Source: Microvirga terricola
GTDB taxonomy: Bacteria; Pseudomonadota; Alphaproteobacteria; Rhizobiales; Beijerinckiaceae
Direction of reading: 5' to 3'
Assembly: GCF_011777495.1 (NCBI RefSeq)
Contig: NZ_JAATJS010000006.1
Coordinates: 1 to 64,000, forward strand
Length of the DNA: 64,000 nt
Positions 27,665 through 37,418 of this stretch are shown here, piece after piece (position 1 is the stretch's first letter; each line of letters begins with the position of its first letter). Position numbers and translations under genes: made by a program. A model generated the notes under the pieces. It saw only the letters and a program-made list of their open reading frames with translations, did no database searches and was not told where the DNA came from.

Positions 27665-28093
27665 TTACAGACGGGACAGCAGGGTGGACAATTGCTCCAC
27701 CTGCCCTTCATCGAGCCTCGCACCGAGGAAGCGGTCGATAGCCGCGCCGTAGATCAACCACATGCGTTTTTGCAGACCCCGCCCCTTGTCGGTGATTTCG
27801 ATCAATTGGCGGCGCTTGTCGCCGGGATAAGGGATGCGGCGTACCAGCCCCTCCTTCTCCATGCGGTCGAGGAGGCGCGAGAGGTTATATTGCTCGAACA
27901 GCAACCCCTCTTCGATTTCGCGGGGAGAAAGGCGGCCGCACTCGACGCGCTTGAGGTGAAGCAGCACACTGTACCAATCCAGAGACGGGAGGCCCGCCTT
28001 CTTCAAGTCGGCCTCGATATTCGCCCTCAACCGCCGCTGGGCGCAGTTCAGGCGAATCCAGAGATCGACGACCGCCTCGGATGGTCTTTGCAT
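27665..28093 (-). CDS. MarR family transcriptional regulator
   Basis: 142 residues from ATG 28093 (AGAGG eight bases upstream; earlier in-frame ATGs at 28129 and 28210 lack one and the first overlaps an operator-like palindrome). It has a winged-helix fold: the recognition-helix region LLFEQYNLSRLLDRMEKEGL is followed by the wing VRRIPYPGDKRRQLIEITDKG. It is divergent from doxX-gst-gst. Two identical operator-like palindromes (28118-28129 and 28163-28180) lie between them, so it probably represses both itself and the detoxification genes. The ligand is unknown. Confidence 0.9.
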   Translation of the reverse strand: MQRPSEAVVDLWIRLNCAQRRLRANIEADLKKAGLPSLDWYSVLLHLKRVECGRLSPREIEEGLLFEQYNLSRLLDRMEKEGLVRRIPYPGDKRRQLIEITDKGRGLQKRMWLIYGAAIDRFLGARLDEGQVEQLSTLLSRL

Positions 28094-28117
28094 TGCCGCA
28101 AACCTCTCCTCTTTCTC

Positions 28118-28129
28118 ATGCAATTGCAT
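28118..28129. promoter_or_regulatory. Operator-like palindrome 1 of the MarR regulator
   Basis: Perfect 12-bp palindrome ATGCAATTGCAT, i.e. ATGCA-N2-TGCAT. It lies 25 bases upstream of the MarR start codon and just before the -35 box of the doxX promoter. The same half-sites and spacing recur at 28166-28177. Confidence 0.65.
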
Positions 28130-28134
28130 CAAAT

Positions 28135-28164
28135 TTGACACCAAAAGGCAAGTATGTCTATATC
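28135..28164 (+). promoter_or_regulatory. Putative promoter of doxX-gst-gst
   Basis: TTGACA (28135-28140) and TATATC (28159-28164) with an 18-base spacer, or CTATAT with 17. Transcription would start around 28171, inside operator 2. Confidence 0.6.
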
Positions 28165-28180
28165 CATGCACCTGCATGGA
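28163..28180. promoter_or_regulatory. Operator-like palindrome 2 of the MarR regulator
   Basis: Inverted repeat TCCATGCACCTGCATGGA, 8-bp arms with a 2-base centre, containing ATGCA-N2-TGCAT. It covers the expected transcription start and reaches the GGAG ribosome binding site of doxX, so bound repressor would block doxX expression. Confidence 0.68.
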
Positions 28181-28187
28181 GTTTGCA

Positions 28188-28637
28188 ATGACCTCGACCA
28201 CCTCCCCCACGACCGCCTACGCGACCCTGCTTCTGCGTCTGTCGCTCGGCCTCATGTATCTCTCCCACAGCATCGTCCTGAAATGGATGACCTTCACGCT
28301 GGCCGGCACTGCGCAGTATTTTCAGTCCATCGGCCTGCCCGGCTGGCTGGCGTACGTCACCGTCTTCGCTGAAGCCATCGGCGGCGTTCTGCTCATCCTC
28401 GGCGTTCAGAGCCGTTGGGTCGCCCTGGCGCTTGTTCCGATCCTGATCGGCGCGCTCAAAGTCCATTCTGGCAACGGCTGGGTGTTTACGTCGACCGGCG
28501 GCGGCTGGGAATATCCGCTCTACCTCATCATCCTTTCCGTCGCACAGGCCCTGCTCGGCGATGGCGCTTATGCCTTGAGCCCGTCGCGGTCCCTGCCGCT
28601 CGGCTCGCAGACCTCCCCCGTCGGGCGCACCGCCTGA
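28188..28637 (+). CDS. DoxX family membrane protein
   Basis: 149 residues with four predicted membrane helices. Family features are LLLRLSLGLMYLSHSIVLKW near the N-terminus and FAEAIGGVLLILGVQSRWVAL in the middle. ATG 28188 has GGAG six bases upstream; the in-frame ATG at 28176 lies within operator 2. DoxX proteins are often found with redox or thiol-stress genes; in mycobacteria DoxX links superoxide dismutase to thiol homeostasis. Here it leads a run with two glutathione S-transferases (37-base and 19-base gaps), probably one transcript. Confidence 0.87.
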   Translation: MTSTTSPTTAYATLLLRLSLGLMYLSHSIVLKWMTFTLAGTAQYFQSIGLPGWLAYVTVFAEAIGGVLLILGVQSRWVALALVPILIGALKVHSGNGWVFTSTGGGWEYPLYLIILSVAQALLGDGAYALSPSRSLPLGSQTSPVGRTA

Positions 28638-28674
28638 TCCTTCTGCTCATCCCCACTCCAAAGGAAACCTCCCT

Positions 28675-29292
28675 ATGAAACTCTACTATGCTCCCGGCGC
28701 CTGCTCGCTCGCGGTTCACATCACCGCCTATGAGGCCGGCCTGCCCCTCACGATTGAGAAGGTCGATCTCGCCACCCGCAAGACCGAAACCGGCGCCGAT
28801 TTCGCTGCCCTGAACCCGAAGGGTTACGTCCCGGCTCTCAAGCTTGACGACGGCGCAGTGATGACCGAGGTCGCAGCCCTTGTGCAGCTCGTTGCCGATA
28901 AGAACCCGTCCGCTAAGCTCGCGCCGGCAAACGGCACCATGGAACGCTACCGCCTGCAGGAATGGCTCGCTTTCATCAGCTCCGAGGTTCACAAGGGCTT
29001 CTCGCCGCTTTGGAACCCGGCAACGCCGGAAGAGTCGAAGCAGGCTGCAAAGGACCGCCTGGCGATCCGCTTCGCCTATCTCGACAAGATCCTCGCGGCT
29101 CAGCCCTTCCTGACCGGCTCGCAGTTCACGGTGGCCGATGCCTATCTGTTCACGGTCGTGAACTGGGCCGGCTATCTCAACATCGACATCTCGGGATACC
29201 CGAATCTCAAGGCCTTCCTCGATCGCGTCAGCGCCCGTCCGAAGGTGCGCGAGGCGCTCGTCGCCGAGGGCTTGCTGCAAGCCGCGGCCTAA
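28675..29292 (+). CDS. gstA: Beta-class glutathione S-transferase
   Basis: 205 residues, 23 kDa class. Conjugates or reduces electrophiles with glutathione in the cytoplasm. It opens MKLYYAPGACSLAVHI, with the beta-class catalytic Cys10; His106 (SSEVHKGFSPLW) is the second characteristic residue. The cis-proline loop GYVPAL and the C-terminal helical domain (FLTGSQFTVADAYLFTV) are present. It lies between doxX and a second GST, under the same putative MarR control. Confidence 0.92.
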   Translation: MKLYYAPGACSLAVHITAYEAGLPLTIEKVDLATRKTETGADFAALNPKGYVPALKLDDGAVMTEVAALVQLVADKNPSAKLAPANGTMERYRLQEWLAFISSEVHKGFSPLWNPATPEESKQAAKDRLAIRFAYLDKILAAQPFLTGSQFTVADAYLFTVVNWAGYLNIDISGYPNLKAFLDRVSARPKVREALVAEGLLQAAA

Positions 29293-29311
29293 GCACGAAG
29301 AGAGACACCGC

Positions 29312-29986
29312 ATGACCACGCTTACCCTCGTCAGCAGCCACCTCTGCCCCTACGTCCAGCGCGCCGCGATTGCACTGGCCGAAAAAGGCGAGCCGTTCGA
29401 GCGCATCTATGTCGACACGGCGGACAAGCCTGACTGGTTCAAGGCCATCTCGCCGCTCGGCAAGGTGCCGTTGCTGAAGGTCGGTGATGCGGTGATCTTC
29501 GAATCCGCCGTGATCCTCGAGTATCTCGAGGATACGGTGGCTCCGAAACTGCATCCGGTCGACCCGCTCACGCGGGCCGACCACCGCGCCTGGATCGAAT
29601 TCGGATCGACGATCCTCAACGACATCGGCGGGCTCTACAACGCGCCCGACGAACGGAGCTTCAACGCCAAGTGCGCCGTTCTGAGCAAGCGTTTCGCGTG
29701 GATCGAGAAGCGGCTCAAAGCTGATCCGTGGTTCGACGGCTCCTCGTTCTCGCTCGTCGATGCCGTCTTCGGTCCAATCTTCCGCTATTTCGACGTTTTC
29801 GACGGCTTCACCGATCTCGGCATCTTTGCCGATAAGCCCAAGGTAAGCCGTTGGCGCGCGGCGCTGAGCACCCGACCCTCCGTGCGAGGCGCCGTGCAGC
29901 CAGATTACCCCGAGCGCTTGCGGCAATTCATTGCCAAGCGAAATTCGCATCTCAGCACGCTCCTCGCGGCAAAGGCGGCGGCTTGA
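29312..29986 (+). CDS. Glutathione S-transferase family protein (cysteine type, omega/DHAR-like)
   Basis: 224 residues. The N-terminal thioredoxin fold has an active-site SSHLCPYVQRAAI, with Cys12 followed by Pro-Tyr as in omega-class, dehydroascorbate-reductase and glutathionyl-hydroquinone-type enzymes. GKVPLLKV holds the cis-proline and FESAVILEYLED contacts glutathione. Such GSTs mainly reduce or deglutathionylate rather than conjugate. Third gene of the DoxX module, 19 bases after gstA. Confidence 0.88.
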   Translation: MTTLTLVSSHLCPYVQRAAIALAEKGEPFERIYVDTADKPDWFKAISPLGKVPLLKVGDAVIFESAVILEYLEDTVAPKLHPVDPLTRADHRAWIEFGSTILNDIGGLYNAPDERSFNAKCAVLSKRFAWIEKRLKADPWFDGSSFSLVDAVFGPIFRYFDVFDGFTDLGIFADKPKVSRWRAALSTRPSVRGAVQPDYPERLRQFIAKRNSHLSTLLAAKAAA

Positions 29987-30047
29987 CCGTAATGGTCACG
30001 TCCGAAAACCGCGAGCGCTGATGCGCAAAATGTGAGAAGGTCCGCTC

Positions 30048-31553
30048 ATGGACCTTCTCGACCGCCAAGCCTGCTACCGGGCTCTCCAGACCCGCGACCC
30101 GCGTTTCGACGGACGCCTGTTCGTCGGCGTGACCTCGACGGGTATCTATTGCCGCCCTGTCTGCCCGGCGCAGACACCCAAGCTCGAAAATTGCCGCTTC
30201 TTCGCCTCCGCTGCCGCCGCGCAGGAAACGGGCTTACGGCCCTGCCTGCGCTGCCGCCCGGAGACCGCGCCAGATTTCGGCTCCTGGCGCGGCACGTCGA
30301 ATACGGTGTCGCGCGCTCTCGCGCTCATTGCCGATGGCGCGCTTGATGGCGATGAAGCGAACGTCGAAGCCCTCGCCGACCGTTTGGGGCTCGGCGAGCG
30401 GCAGCTTCGTCGGCTGTTCAAGCAGCATCTCGGTGCGTCTCCGATAGCGGTCGCGCAAACGCGGCGAGTGCTGTTTGCCAAACAGCTCATTCAGGAAACG
30501 CGCATGCCGATGGCCGAGGTTGCACTCGCCGCAGGCTTCGGCAGTGTGCGGCGCTTCAACGAAACTTTTCACGATCTCTTCCGCCGCCCGCCGAGCGAGT
30601 TGCGTCGCAAGAGCGTCACCGATCTCTCCGCTCAGTCGGAAGCGGGCGTGACCTTGAACGTGCGCTATCGGCCGCCTTACGACTGGTCCGCCATTCTGGC
30701 TTATCTCGAAGCGCGCGCTATCGAGGGCGTCGAGGAGGTTGTGGGCGACACTTACCGGCGCAGCGTTTCGCATGAGGGCAAGCACGGCACTGTCGAAGTG
30801 CGTCACGCGCCGCAGGAAAACAGCCTTGCCGTCACAATCCATTTTCCTTGCGTGCGTGCGCTTCCCTCCATCTTGGCGCGCGTGCGCCGCGTCTTCGATG
30901 TGGGAGCCGACATCGAAACCATCGGCACGCATCTCTCCCGCGATCCGTTTTTGGCGCGGCTTGTCGCCGAGCGGCCGGGCCTGCGCGCGCCGGGCGGATG
31001 GGATGGTTTCGAACTCGCCGTGCGCGCCATTCTCGGCCAGCAGGTGACGATTGGCGCCGCGCGGCGACTCGCGGGGCAATTGGTGAGGATGTGCGGCGAG
31101 ACGCTGACGGAGAACGAGCGCACGCACCCCGCGCTCCTACGCACCTTCCCCACGCCCGAACGTGTCGCGGCGGCGGACCTCTCCAGCCTCGGCATGCCGG
31201 GTGCGCGACGCACAGCACTCACCGCGTTGGCCGAAGCATCACTTGAAGATCGTGACCTATTTCGTCCGCTCGGAACGATTGAGGAAGCCATTGCGCGCCT
31301 GCGCCGCATTCGCGGCATCGGCGACTGGACGGCGCATTACATTGCGCTGCGCGTCCTGCGCGAGACGGATGCTTTTCCCGCAAGCGATATCGGCCTTCTG
31401 CGCGGGGCGGCCATCGACACTGGAAGTCGCCCGACGCCTGCGGACCTTCTGCAACGGGCGGAACCCTGGCGACCGTGGCGCGCCTACGCGGCACAACATC
31501 TTTGGGCCGCCGATCCCGGATTGAAAACAGAACGCAGCGGAGTTGCGAAATGA
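30048..31553 (+). CDS. Ada-type regulator fused to AlkA DNA-3-methyladenine glycosylase
   Basis: 501 residues with four parts. Residues ~5-75 form an Ada zinc domain (FVGVTSTGIYCRPVCPA, RPCLRC) in which one cysteine can accept a methyl group from phosphotriesters. Residues ~90-185 are an AraC-type helix-turn-helix (LGLGERQLRRLFKQHLGASP). Residues ~200-315 are the AlkA N-terminal domain. Residues ~320-490 are a HhH-GPD glycosylase (AILGQQVTIGAARRLAG, RIRGIGDWTAHYIALR, catalytic Asp in FPASDIGLL). It excises alkylated bases and may activate its own operon. Overlaps ogt by ATGA. Confidence 0.94.
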   Translation: MDLLDRQACYRALQTRDPRFDGRLFVGVTSTGIYCRPVCPAQTPKLENCRFFASAAAAQETGLRPCLRCRPETAPDFGSWRGTSNTVSRALALIADGALDGDEANVEALADRLGLGERQLRRLFKQHLGASPIAVAQTRRVLFAKQLIQETRMPMAEVALAAGFGSVRRFNETFHDLFRRPPSELRRKSVTDLSAQSEAGVTLNVRYRPPYDWSAILAYLEARAIEGVEEVVGDTYRRSVSHEGKHGTVEVRHAPQENSLAVTIHFPCVRALPSILARVRRVFDVGADIETIGTHLSRDPFLARLVAERPGLRAPGGWDGFELAVRAILGQQVTIGAARRLAGQLVRMCGETLTENERTHPALLRTFPTPERVAAADLSSLGMPGARRTALTALAEASLEDRDLFRPLGTIEEAIARLRRIRGIGDWTAHYIALRVLRETDAFPASDIGLLRGAAIDTGSRPTPADLLQRAEPWRPWRAYAAQHLWAADPGLKTERSGVAK

Positions 31554-32098
31554 CTGACGTGTTGCGGCTTCTCATCGACAGAACGAGCACGCCGATTGGC
31601 GAACTCGTAGTGATTGCGGATGACAGCGGACATCTGCGCGTCGTCGATTGGACCGATCACGAGGACCGCCTGCTTCTGCTGCTGCGGCGCTCCTACGGTG
31701 ATGATCGCTTCACCCTCACGCCAGCACGCGATCCGAGCGGTTTCACCACCGCGATGAACGCGTATTTCGAGGGCGAGTTGTCGGTCATCGACGACATGCC
31801 AGCCCAGACTGCGGGCACGCCGTTCCAGCGCAAGGTCTGGGCTGCCCTGCGCGACATTCCCTGCGGCACGACAATCTCCTATGCCGAGCTGGCGCGGCGC
31901 ATCGGCCAGCCCACCGCCACACGCGCAGTCGGCCTTGCCAACGGCGCGAACCCGGTCGGAGTCGTCGTGCCGTGTCACCGGGTGGTGGGTGCGAACGGCA
32001 CGCTCACGGGTTATGGCGGCGGCATCGAGCGCAAGAGATGGCTGCTTGCGCATGAAGCGAAAGCCGCCGTCACGCCGCAGCTTTCGCTGACCTTGTAA
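31550..32098 (+). CDS. ogt: Methylated-DNA--protein-cysteine methyltransferase
   Basis: 182 residues. A suicide enzyme that removes methyl groups from O6-methylguanine. The active-site motif VVPCHRVVGANGTLTGYGGG contains the acceptor cysteine; the helix-turn-helix AELARRIGQPTATRAVG precedes it. ATG 31550 overlaps the stop of the Ada/AlkA fusion, so repair functions usually split between Ada, AlkA and Ogt form a two-gene operon here. Converges with the FUSC gene with two bases between stops. Confidence 0.95.
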   Translation: MTDVLRLLIDRTSTPIGELVVIADDSGHLRVVDWTDHEDRLLLLLRRSYGDDRFTLTPARDPSGFTTAMNAYFEGELSVIDDMPAQTAGTPFQRKVWAALRDIPCGTTISYAELARRIGQPTATRAVGLANGANPVGVVVPCHRVVGANGTLTGYGGGIERKRWLLAHEAKAAVTPQLSLTL

Positions 32099-32100
32099 GG

Positions 32101-33219
32101 CTATCTCTCTTCCGACGCGCGACCGTTTCTCACTGCCATTTCGTGCGTGCGCCCGGTCAGATCGTCGAGATCCTGCCGGAACTGCTCGAAGGCGAATTGC
32201 AGCGCATAGAGGCGCCCGACCGTGTCGCCCGGCAGCGTGTCCATCAAGTGCTCCGCACGCAGCGCATCCATCTCTCTCACGTAACGCGTGAGACTCGTAT
32301 CAAAAGCCTCCGAGGTCGGCGGCAGCGCGCGCATCTGCAACGCGTCGCCGAGTTCGTTCAGGAGCGCGCAAGCCGTATCGCGGATCGCGAGGATGGAGGG
32401 TCTGAGCCGGTCGCGAACGGCATCCGGCAACGGACCGGATGCGGCGCGGCCAATCATCACAAAATCATGCCGTACGCGATAGAGCGTGCGCACCAATGGT
32501 TCGGGATCGGGCGCGTCGGTCAGATGCGTCTTGCGCTCTCGCGCGGCTTCGTCAGCCGCCGTGTCGACCTGCTTCAGACTGACGCGAATGCGCGCATGAA
32601 GGGGTGCAACTCCGCCAGGCGTGCCGGGCTCCGCGATGAGAGCGTTCATCATCGCGGTCATCAATTGCACATTCAGCCGAACCACCTGCGCCGCGGACTC
32701 CGTCAAGAGCGTGTGCGCCCGCGCGGGCAGCACGAACAGGGCAACGGCGACGCCGACTACGTTTCCGAGCGTAATTTCAAGCACCCGCTCGATGGCCGAT
32801 GCGAAAGGGCCGAGCGTCTGGCTCGTCGTTGCGAGAAGAACGATCAGCGCTGTGATGGGTGCGACCCGAAAACTCGCCTTGACCGCCGCAAGAAGCGCCA
32901 GAGGCGCCAGAGCCACAACCACGGCAAGTCCCGTTTGGATGACGGTCTCGTGCGGCACGAAGGCGGCGACCGCCGCGCCATAAACCGCACCGGCGAATGT
33001 CCCCAGGAAGCGGTCGATTGCTGCCTTGAGGGAACCGCCCACACTCGCCTGCATGACGATGACCGCCGTAATCACCGCCCAGAAGCCTTGGGACAAGGAC
33101 AACGCGTGAGCCAGGGCGAAGGCAGCCGCTCCCGCGATGGTGACGCGCAACGCAAGCCGCAACTCGGCGCGGTGGCCCACCAACCAATCCCAGACTTTTG
33201 ATGCTGCCGGAAATGCCAC
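32101..33219 (-). CDS. FUSC family membrane protein (putative aromatic acid exporter)
   Basis: 372 residues from GTG 33219, chosen because GGAG lies seven bases upstream; the frame stays open further upstream into the groEL terminator. Six predicted membrane helices occupy about residues 15-165 (GFWAVITAVIVMQASVGGSL, the FUSC signature), followed by a soluble helical domain to the end. Relatives (AaeB, YccC) export aromatic acids or related compounds. A short chain with a single membrane block suggests it works as an oligomer. The substrate is unknown. Confidence 0.85.
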   Translation of the reverse strand: MAFPAASKVWDWLVGHRAELRLALRVTIAGAAAFALAHALSLSQGFWAVITAVIVMQASVGGSLKAAIDRFLGTFAGAVYGAAVAAFVPHETVIQTGLAVVVALAPLALLAAVKASFRVAPITALIVLLATTSQTLGPFASAIERVLEITLGNVVGVAVALFVLPARAHTLLTESAAQVVRLNVQLMTAMMNALIAEPGTPGGVAPLHARIRVSLKQVDTAADEAARERKTHLTDAPDPEPLVRTLYRVRHDFVMIGRAASGPLPDAVRDRLRPSILAIRDTACALLNELGDALQMRALPPTSEAFDTSLTRYVREMDALRAEHLMDTLPGDTVGRLYALQFAFEQFRQDLDDLTGRTHEMAVRNGRASEER

Positions 33220-33281
33220 CTTTGGTCTCCGTGCCCGCCTATCAGTAATGGCTCCGCACACGCCCGAGACAAGCAACAGGC

Positions 33282-33312
33282 AAAACAAAAGGCCCCGGAT
33301 CGCTCCGGGGCC
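33282..33312 (-). terminator. Rho-independent terminator of groESL
   Basis: On the minus strand GGCCCCGGA and TCCGGGGCC form a 9-bp stem with a 4-base loop, followed by TTTTGTTTTG. It lies 26 bases after the groEL stop. Confidence 0.9.
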
Positions 33313-33337
33313 TTTCGTATTCAAAGTGCGTTTGGAC

Positions 33338-34987
<1,650 letters not shown>

Positions 34988-35032
34988 TTAAATGAAAAAA
35001 GATTTGAGGAGATTTCGGCAGACGGCGCGAAC

Positions 35033-35323
35033 TTACTTCGCGATCACGCCCATGATGTCGGATTCCTTCATGATCAGGAGATCCTGGCCATCGATCTTCA
35101 CTTCCGTGCCGGACCACTTGCCGAAGAGAACGCGGTCGCCCTTCTTGACGTCGAGGGCAACGAGCTTGCCGCTCTCGTCACGAGCGCCGGAGCCGACGGC
35201 GACGACTTCGCCCTCTTGCGGCTTTTCCTTGGCGGTGTCCGGGATGATGATGCCGCCCTTGGTCTTCTCTTCGCTCTCAAGGCGGCGAACGACGACACGG
35301 TCGTGCAGCGGACGGAACTTCAT
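35033..35323 (-). CDS. groES: Co-chaperonin GroES (Hsp10)
   Basis: 96 residues, the normal length. It begins [16 protein letters not shown] and contains the mobile loop [16 protein letters not shown] that docks on GroEL, and the [18 protein letters not shown] end. GAGGAAG precedes ATG 35323. It is transcribed first, behind a CIRCE operator. Confidence 0.98.
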   Translation of the reverse strand: MKFRPLHDRVVVRRLESEEKTKGGIIIPDTAKEKPQEGEVVAVGSGARDESGKLVALDVKKGDRVLFGKWSGTEVKIDGQDLLIMKESDIMGVIAK

Positions 35324-35381
35324 GGAACTTCCTCTTTGACTGTTAGCGCAGCCCCCATTGGCCGCGTCCTGGTCTGTTCTG

Positions 35382-35408
35382 TTAGCACTGTCGGGTGACG
35401 AGTGCCAA
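35382..35408 (-). promoter_or_regulatory. CIRCE operator (HrcA binding site) of groESL
   Basis: TTAGCACTG, nine bases, then GAGTGCCAA. This matches the consensus TTAGCACTC-N9-GAGTGCTAA at 16 of 18 positions. It lies between the groES start and its promoter. The HrcA repressor gene is not in this window. Confidence 0.9.
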
Positions 35409-35416
35409 TGACGGGC

Positions 35417-35445
35417 GAAATAAGTACGCCCCCAAGGTGAGTCAA
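35417..35445 (-). promoter_or_regulatory. Putative groESL promoter
   Basis: On the minus strand TTGACT (35445-35440) and TATTTC (35422-35417) are separated by 17 bases. The transcription start would fall at about 35410, at the edge of the CIRCE element, the usual arrangement for HrcA repression. Confidence 0.6.
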
Positions 35446-35517
35446 GACGCGCTGCAAAAGGAATCGTATCCGCGGGTCAAATGATGCCGAAACCCGGACT
35501 TTCCTTCGGGTTCAAGG

Positions 35518-36363
35518 TTACCGTCGGGAGGTCAAAAGCGCTGCCCCCACGATCAGCGCGCCGCCGCCGAGGGTGGCCCAGGTGGGAATTTCACTGAAAA
35601 CGCCGTAGCCGATGCCCGCCGCCCAGATCAGGGCTGTGTATTCCAGAGGCGCGAGGCGCGCTGCCTCGGCCTTGGCATAGGCCGTCACCAGAAGGACGTG
35701 GCCGACCACGCCCAGCACGCCCATCGTCATGAACCAGGCCAGATGCGACAGGTCCAAGGGTTGCCAGACATAGAACCCGAACGGCGCAACAAGGATCGCC
35801 GGGCCGAAATTCTGGAAGATGACGATATGCATGAACTTGTCCCGCTGGGCGCGCTGGCGCAGCAGGACGAGGCTGAACGCGTAGGTGACGGCCGACAAAA
35901 GCGCCGCCACAACGCCGCCCCAGGACCGGGTGGCTCCCGCCGTCTCGGTCTGGCCCAGAACCACGATGAGGGTGCCGACGAAGCCGACCACGATGGCAGC
36001 GAGGACTTTGCCGTCGACCCGCTCTTTCAGCAGAAGCAGGCCGAAAAGGGCGATGAACATCGGAGACAGGAACGAGAGCACCAGCGTTTCGGCCAGAGGC
36101 AATTGCCCGAGCGCATAGAAGAAACTGACAGCGGTCGTCACCGCGACGACCGAACGAAACGCATTGGCGATGATCGTCTCGCGGCCTGGCCAACCGGGCC
36201 GCATCGCGAGAACCACACCGGAGACGATGATCGAGCCGCAGGCGAAGCGCAGGAAGGCGACCTGGAAAACCGGATAATGGGCGGCCATCCCCTTGATGAT
36301 CGCGTCCATGATGGACAAGACCGCGATGCCCGCGGCGGCCCGAAAGGCGGATCCGAATTGCAT
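35518..36363 (-). CDS. EamA/DMT family permease
   Basis: 281 residues from ATG 36363 (CGGAAC upstream; the frame extends further but without family similarity). Ten predicted helices in two EamA repeats: SIMDAIIKGMAAHYPVFQVA and FLRFACGSIIVSGVV in the first, and APLEYTALIWAAGIGYGVFS near the C-terminus. DMT permeases export or import small metabolites such as amino acids or nucleosides. The segment PLAETLVLSFLSPMFIALFG resembles the S-adenosylmethionine/RhaT-like branch but substrate is unclear. Confidence 0.9.
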   Translation of the reverse strand: MQFGSAFRAAAGIAVLSIMDAIIKGMAAHYPVFQVAFLRFACGSIIVSGVVLAMRPGWPGRETIIANAFRSVVAVTTAVSFFYALGQLPLAETLVLSFLSPMFIALFGLLLLKERVDGKVLAAIVVGFVGTLIVVLGQTETAGATRSWGGVVAALLSAVTYAFSLVLLRQRAQRDKFMHIVIFQNFGPAILVAPFGFYVWQPLDLSHLAWFMTMGVLGVVGHVLLVTAYAKAEAARLAPLEYTALIWAAGIGYGVFSEIPTWATLGGGALIVGAALLTSRR

Positions 36364-36577
36364 GATGTTCCGGCGATTTGGAGGCGATTCCAAAACCGGA
36401 ATCCCCCATACGGTGAAGAGCGAAAGGCGTCTTACATCACTTTTGGGACTGCAACACCCCCGCTTCCATTCTCTTCGACAGAAAAGCCGGAGCGGCCCCA
36501 CGCCCAACTTCAGTCCATCTTCCGAGCAAGAATTGAAGTGCTGATCTCCGACTAAAATCGCAAGAAAGGATGCTGCG

Positions 36578-37363
36578 ATGCGCGCTTGGCTTCCTTGCTC
36601 CACTTTTCTTCTCGCCCTCTCCCTTCCCGCCACGAGTTTCGCACAACCGGCCCCCTCCCGGGGCTATTATGGCGGCCTGCCGCGCGATGCGTATGGAAAC
36701 CTGCTCGTCGTGCCGCGCTACGCTTATCCTTACGCGCGTACACGCGACGGGTATGCGCCGGATTACCCGCCCGCCAGTTCATACCGCGGCAGCTATCGCG
36801 CTTCGCCCGTCGACCCCATGACGGGCTATTCTTATGACCCGCGCCTGCCTTATGGGCGCACGGCATCCGTGCCACGCTATTACGAGCATGATGGCGGCAT
36901 TGGTTCCGGCTATGCGATCCCGTCCCGCTTCCAACGCCAGGTGGTGGCGTATTCCGGCAAGGAGAGCCCCGGCACCATCATCATCGATACGCCGTCGCGG
37001 CTCCTCTATCTGGTCCAGGAAGGCGGCAAGGCGATCCGCTATGGCATCGGGGTCGGTCGTCCCGGCTTCGAATGGGCTGGGCACCACTTGGTCAGCGAGA
37101 AAAAGGAATGGCCGGACTGGCGTCCGCCGAAGGAGATGCTGAAGCGCCGGCCGGACCTGCCTGATTACATGGAAGGCGGCCCCGACAATCCGCTCGGCGC
37201 GCGCGCGCTTTATCTCGGCTCGACGCTTTATCGCATCCACGGCACGAACGAGCCCCACACCATCGGCAAGGCCGTCTCGTCCGGCTGCATCCGCATGCTG
37301 AACAAGGACGTGATTGACCTCTACAACCGGGTCCCGGTGGGCGCTCAAGTGGTGGTGATCTGA
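36578..37363 (+). CDS. L,D-transpeptidase (YkuD domain), exported
   Basis: 261 residues. Signal peptide MRAWLPCSTFLLALSLPATS, cleavage after SFA. A Tyr/Arg/Pro-rich linker (residues ~30-120) precedes the catalytic domain, which has HGTNEPHTIGKAVSSGCIRM (His and Cys catalytic residues; active-site cysteine near 244). Such enzymes make 3-3 cross-links in peptidoglycan or attach outer-membrane proteins to it. The first segment IIIDTPSRLLYLVQEGGKAI is the usual opening of the YkuD fold. A terminator follows. Confidence 0.94.
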   Translation: MRAWLPCSTFLLALSLPATSFAQPAPSRGYYGGLPRDAYGNLLVVPRYAYPYARTRDGYAPDYPPASSYRGSYRASPVDPMTGYSYDPRLPYGRTASVPRYYEHDGGIGSGYAIPSRFQRQVVAYSGKESPGTIIIDTPSRLLYLVQEGGKAIRYGIGVGRPGFEWAGHHLVSEKKEWPDWRPPKEMLKRRPDLPDYMEGGPDNPLGARALYLGSTLYRIHGTNEPHTIGKAVSSGCIRMLNKDVIDLYNRVPVGAQVVVI

Positions 37364-37380
37364 TCGCCGTTCCCTCAGGA

Positions 37381-37418
37381 GCGCGGACCCTTTCGCCAAG
37401 GTCCGCGCCGCCTCTTTT
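37381..37418 (+). terminator. Rho-independent terminator of the L,D-transpeptidase gene
   Basis: Stem GCGCGGACC / GGTCCGCGC, 9 bp with a 10-base loop, followed by CGCCTCTTTTG. The T-run is short and a few bases away. Confidence 0.7.
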
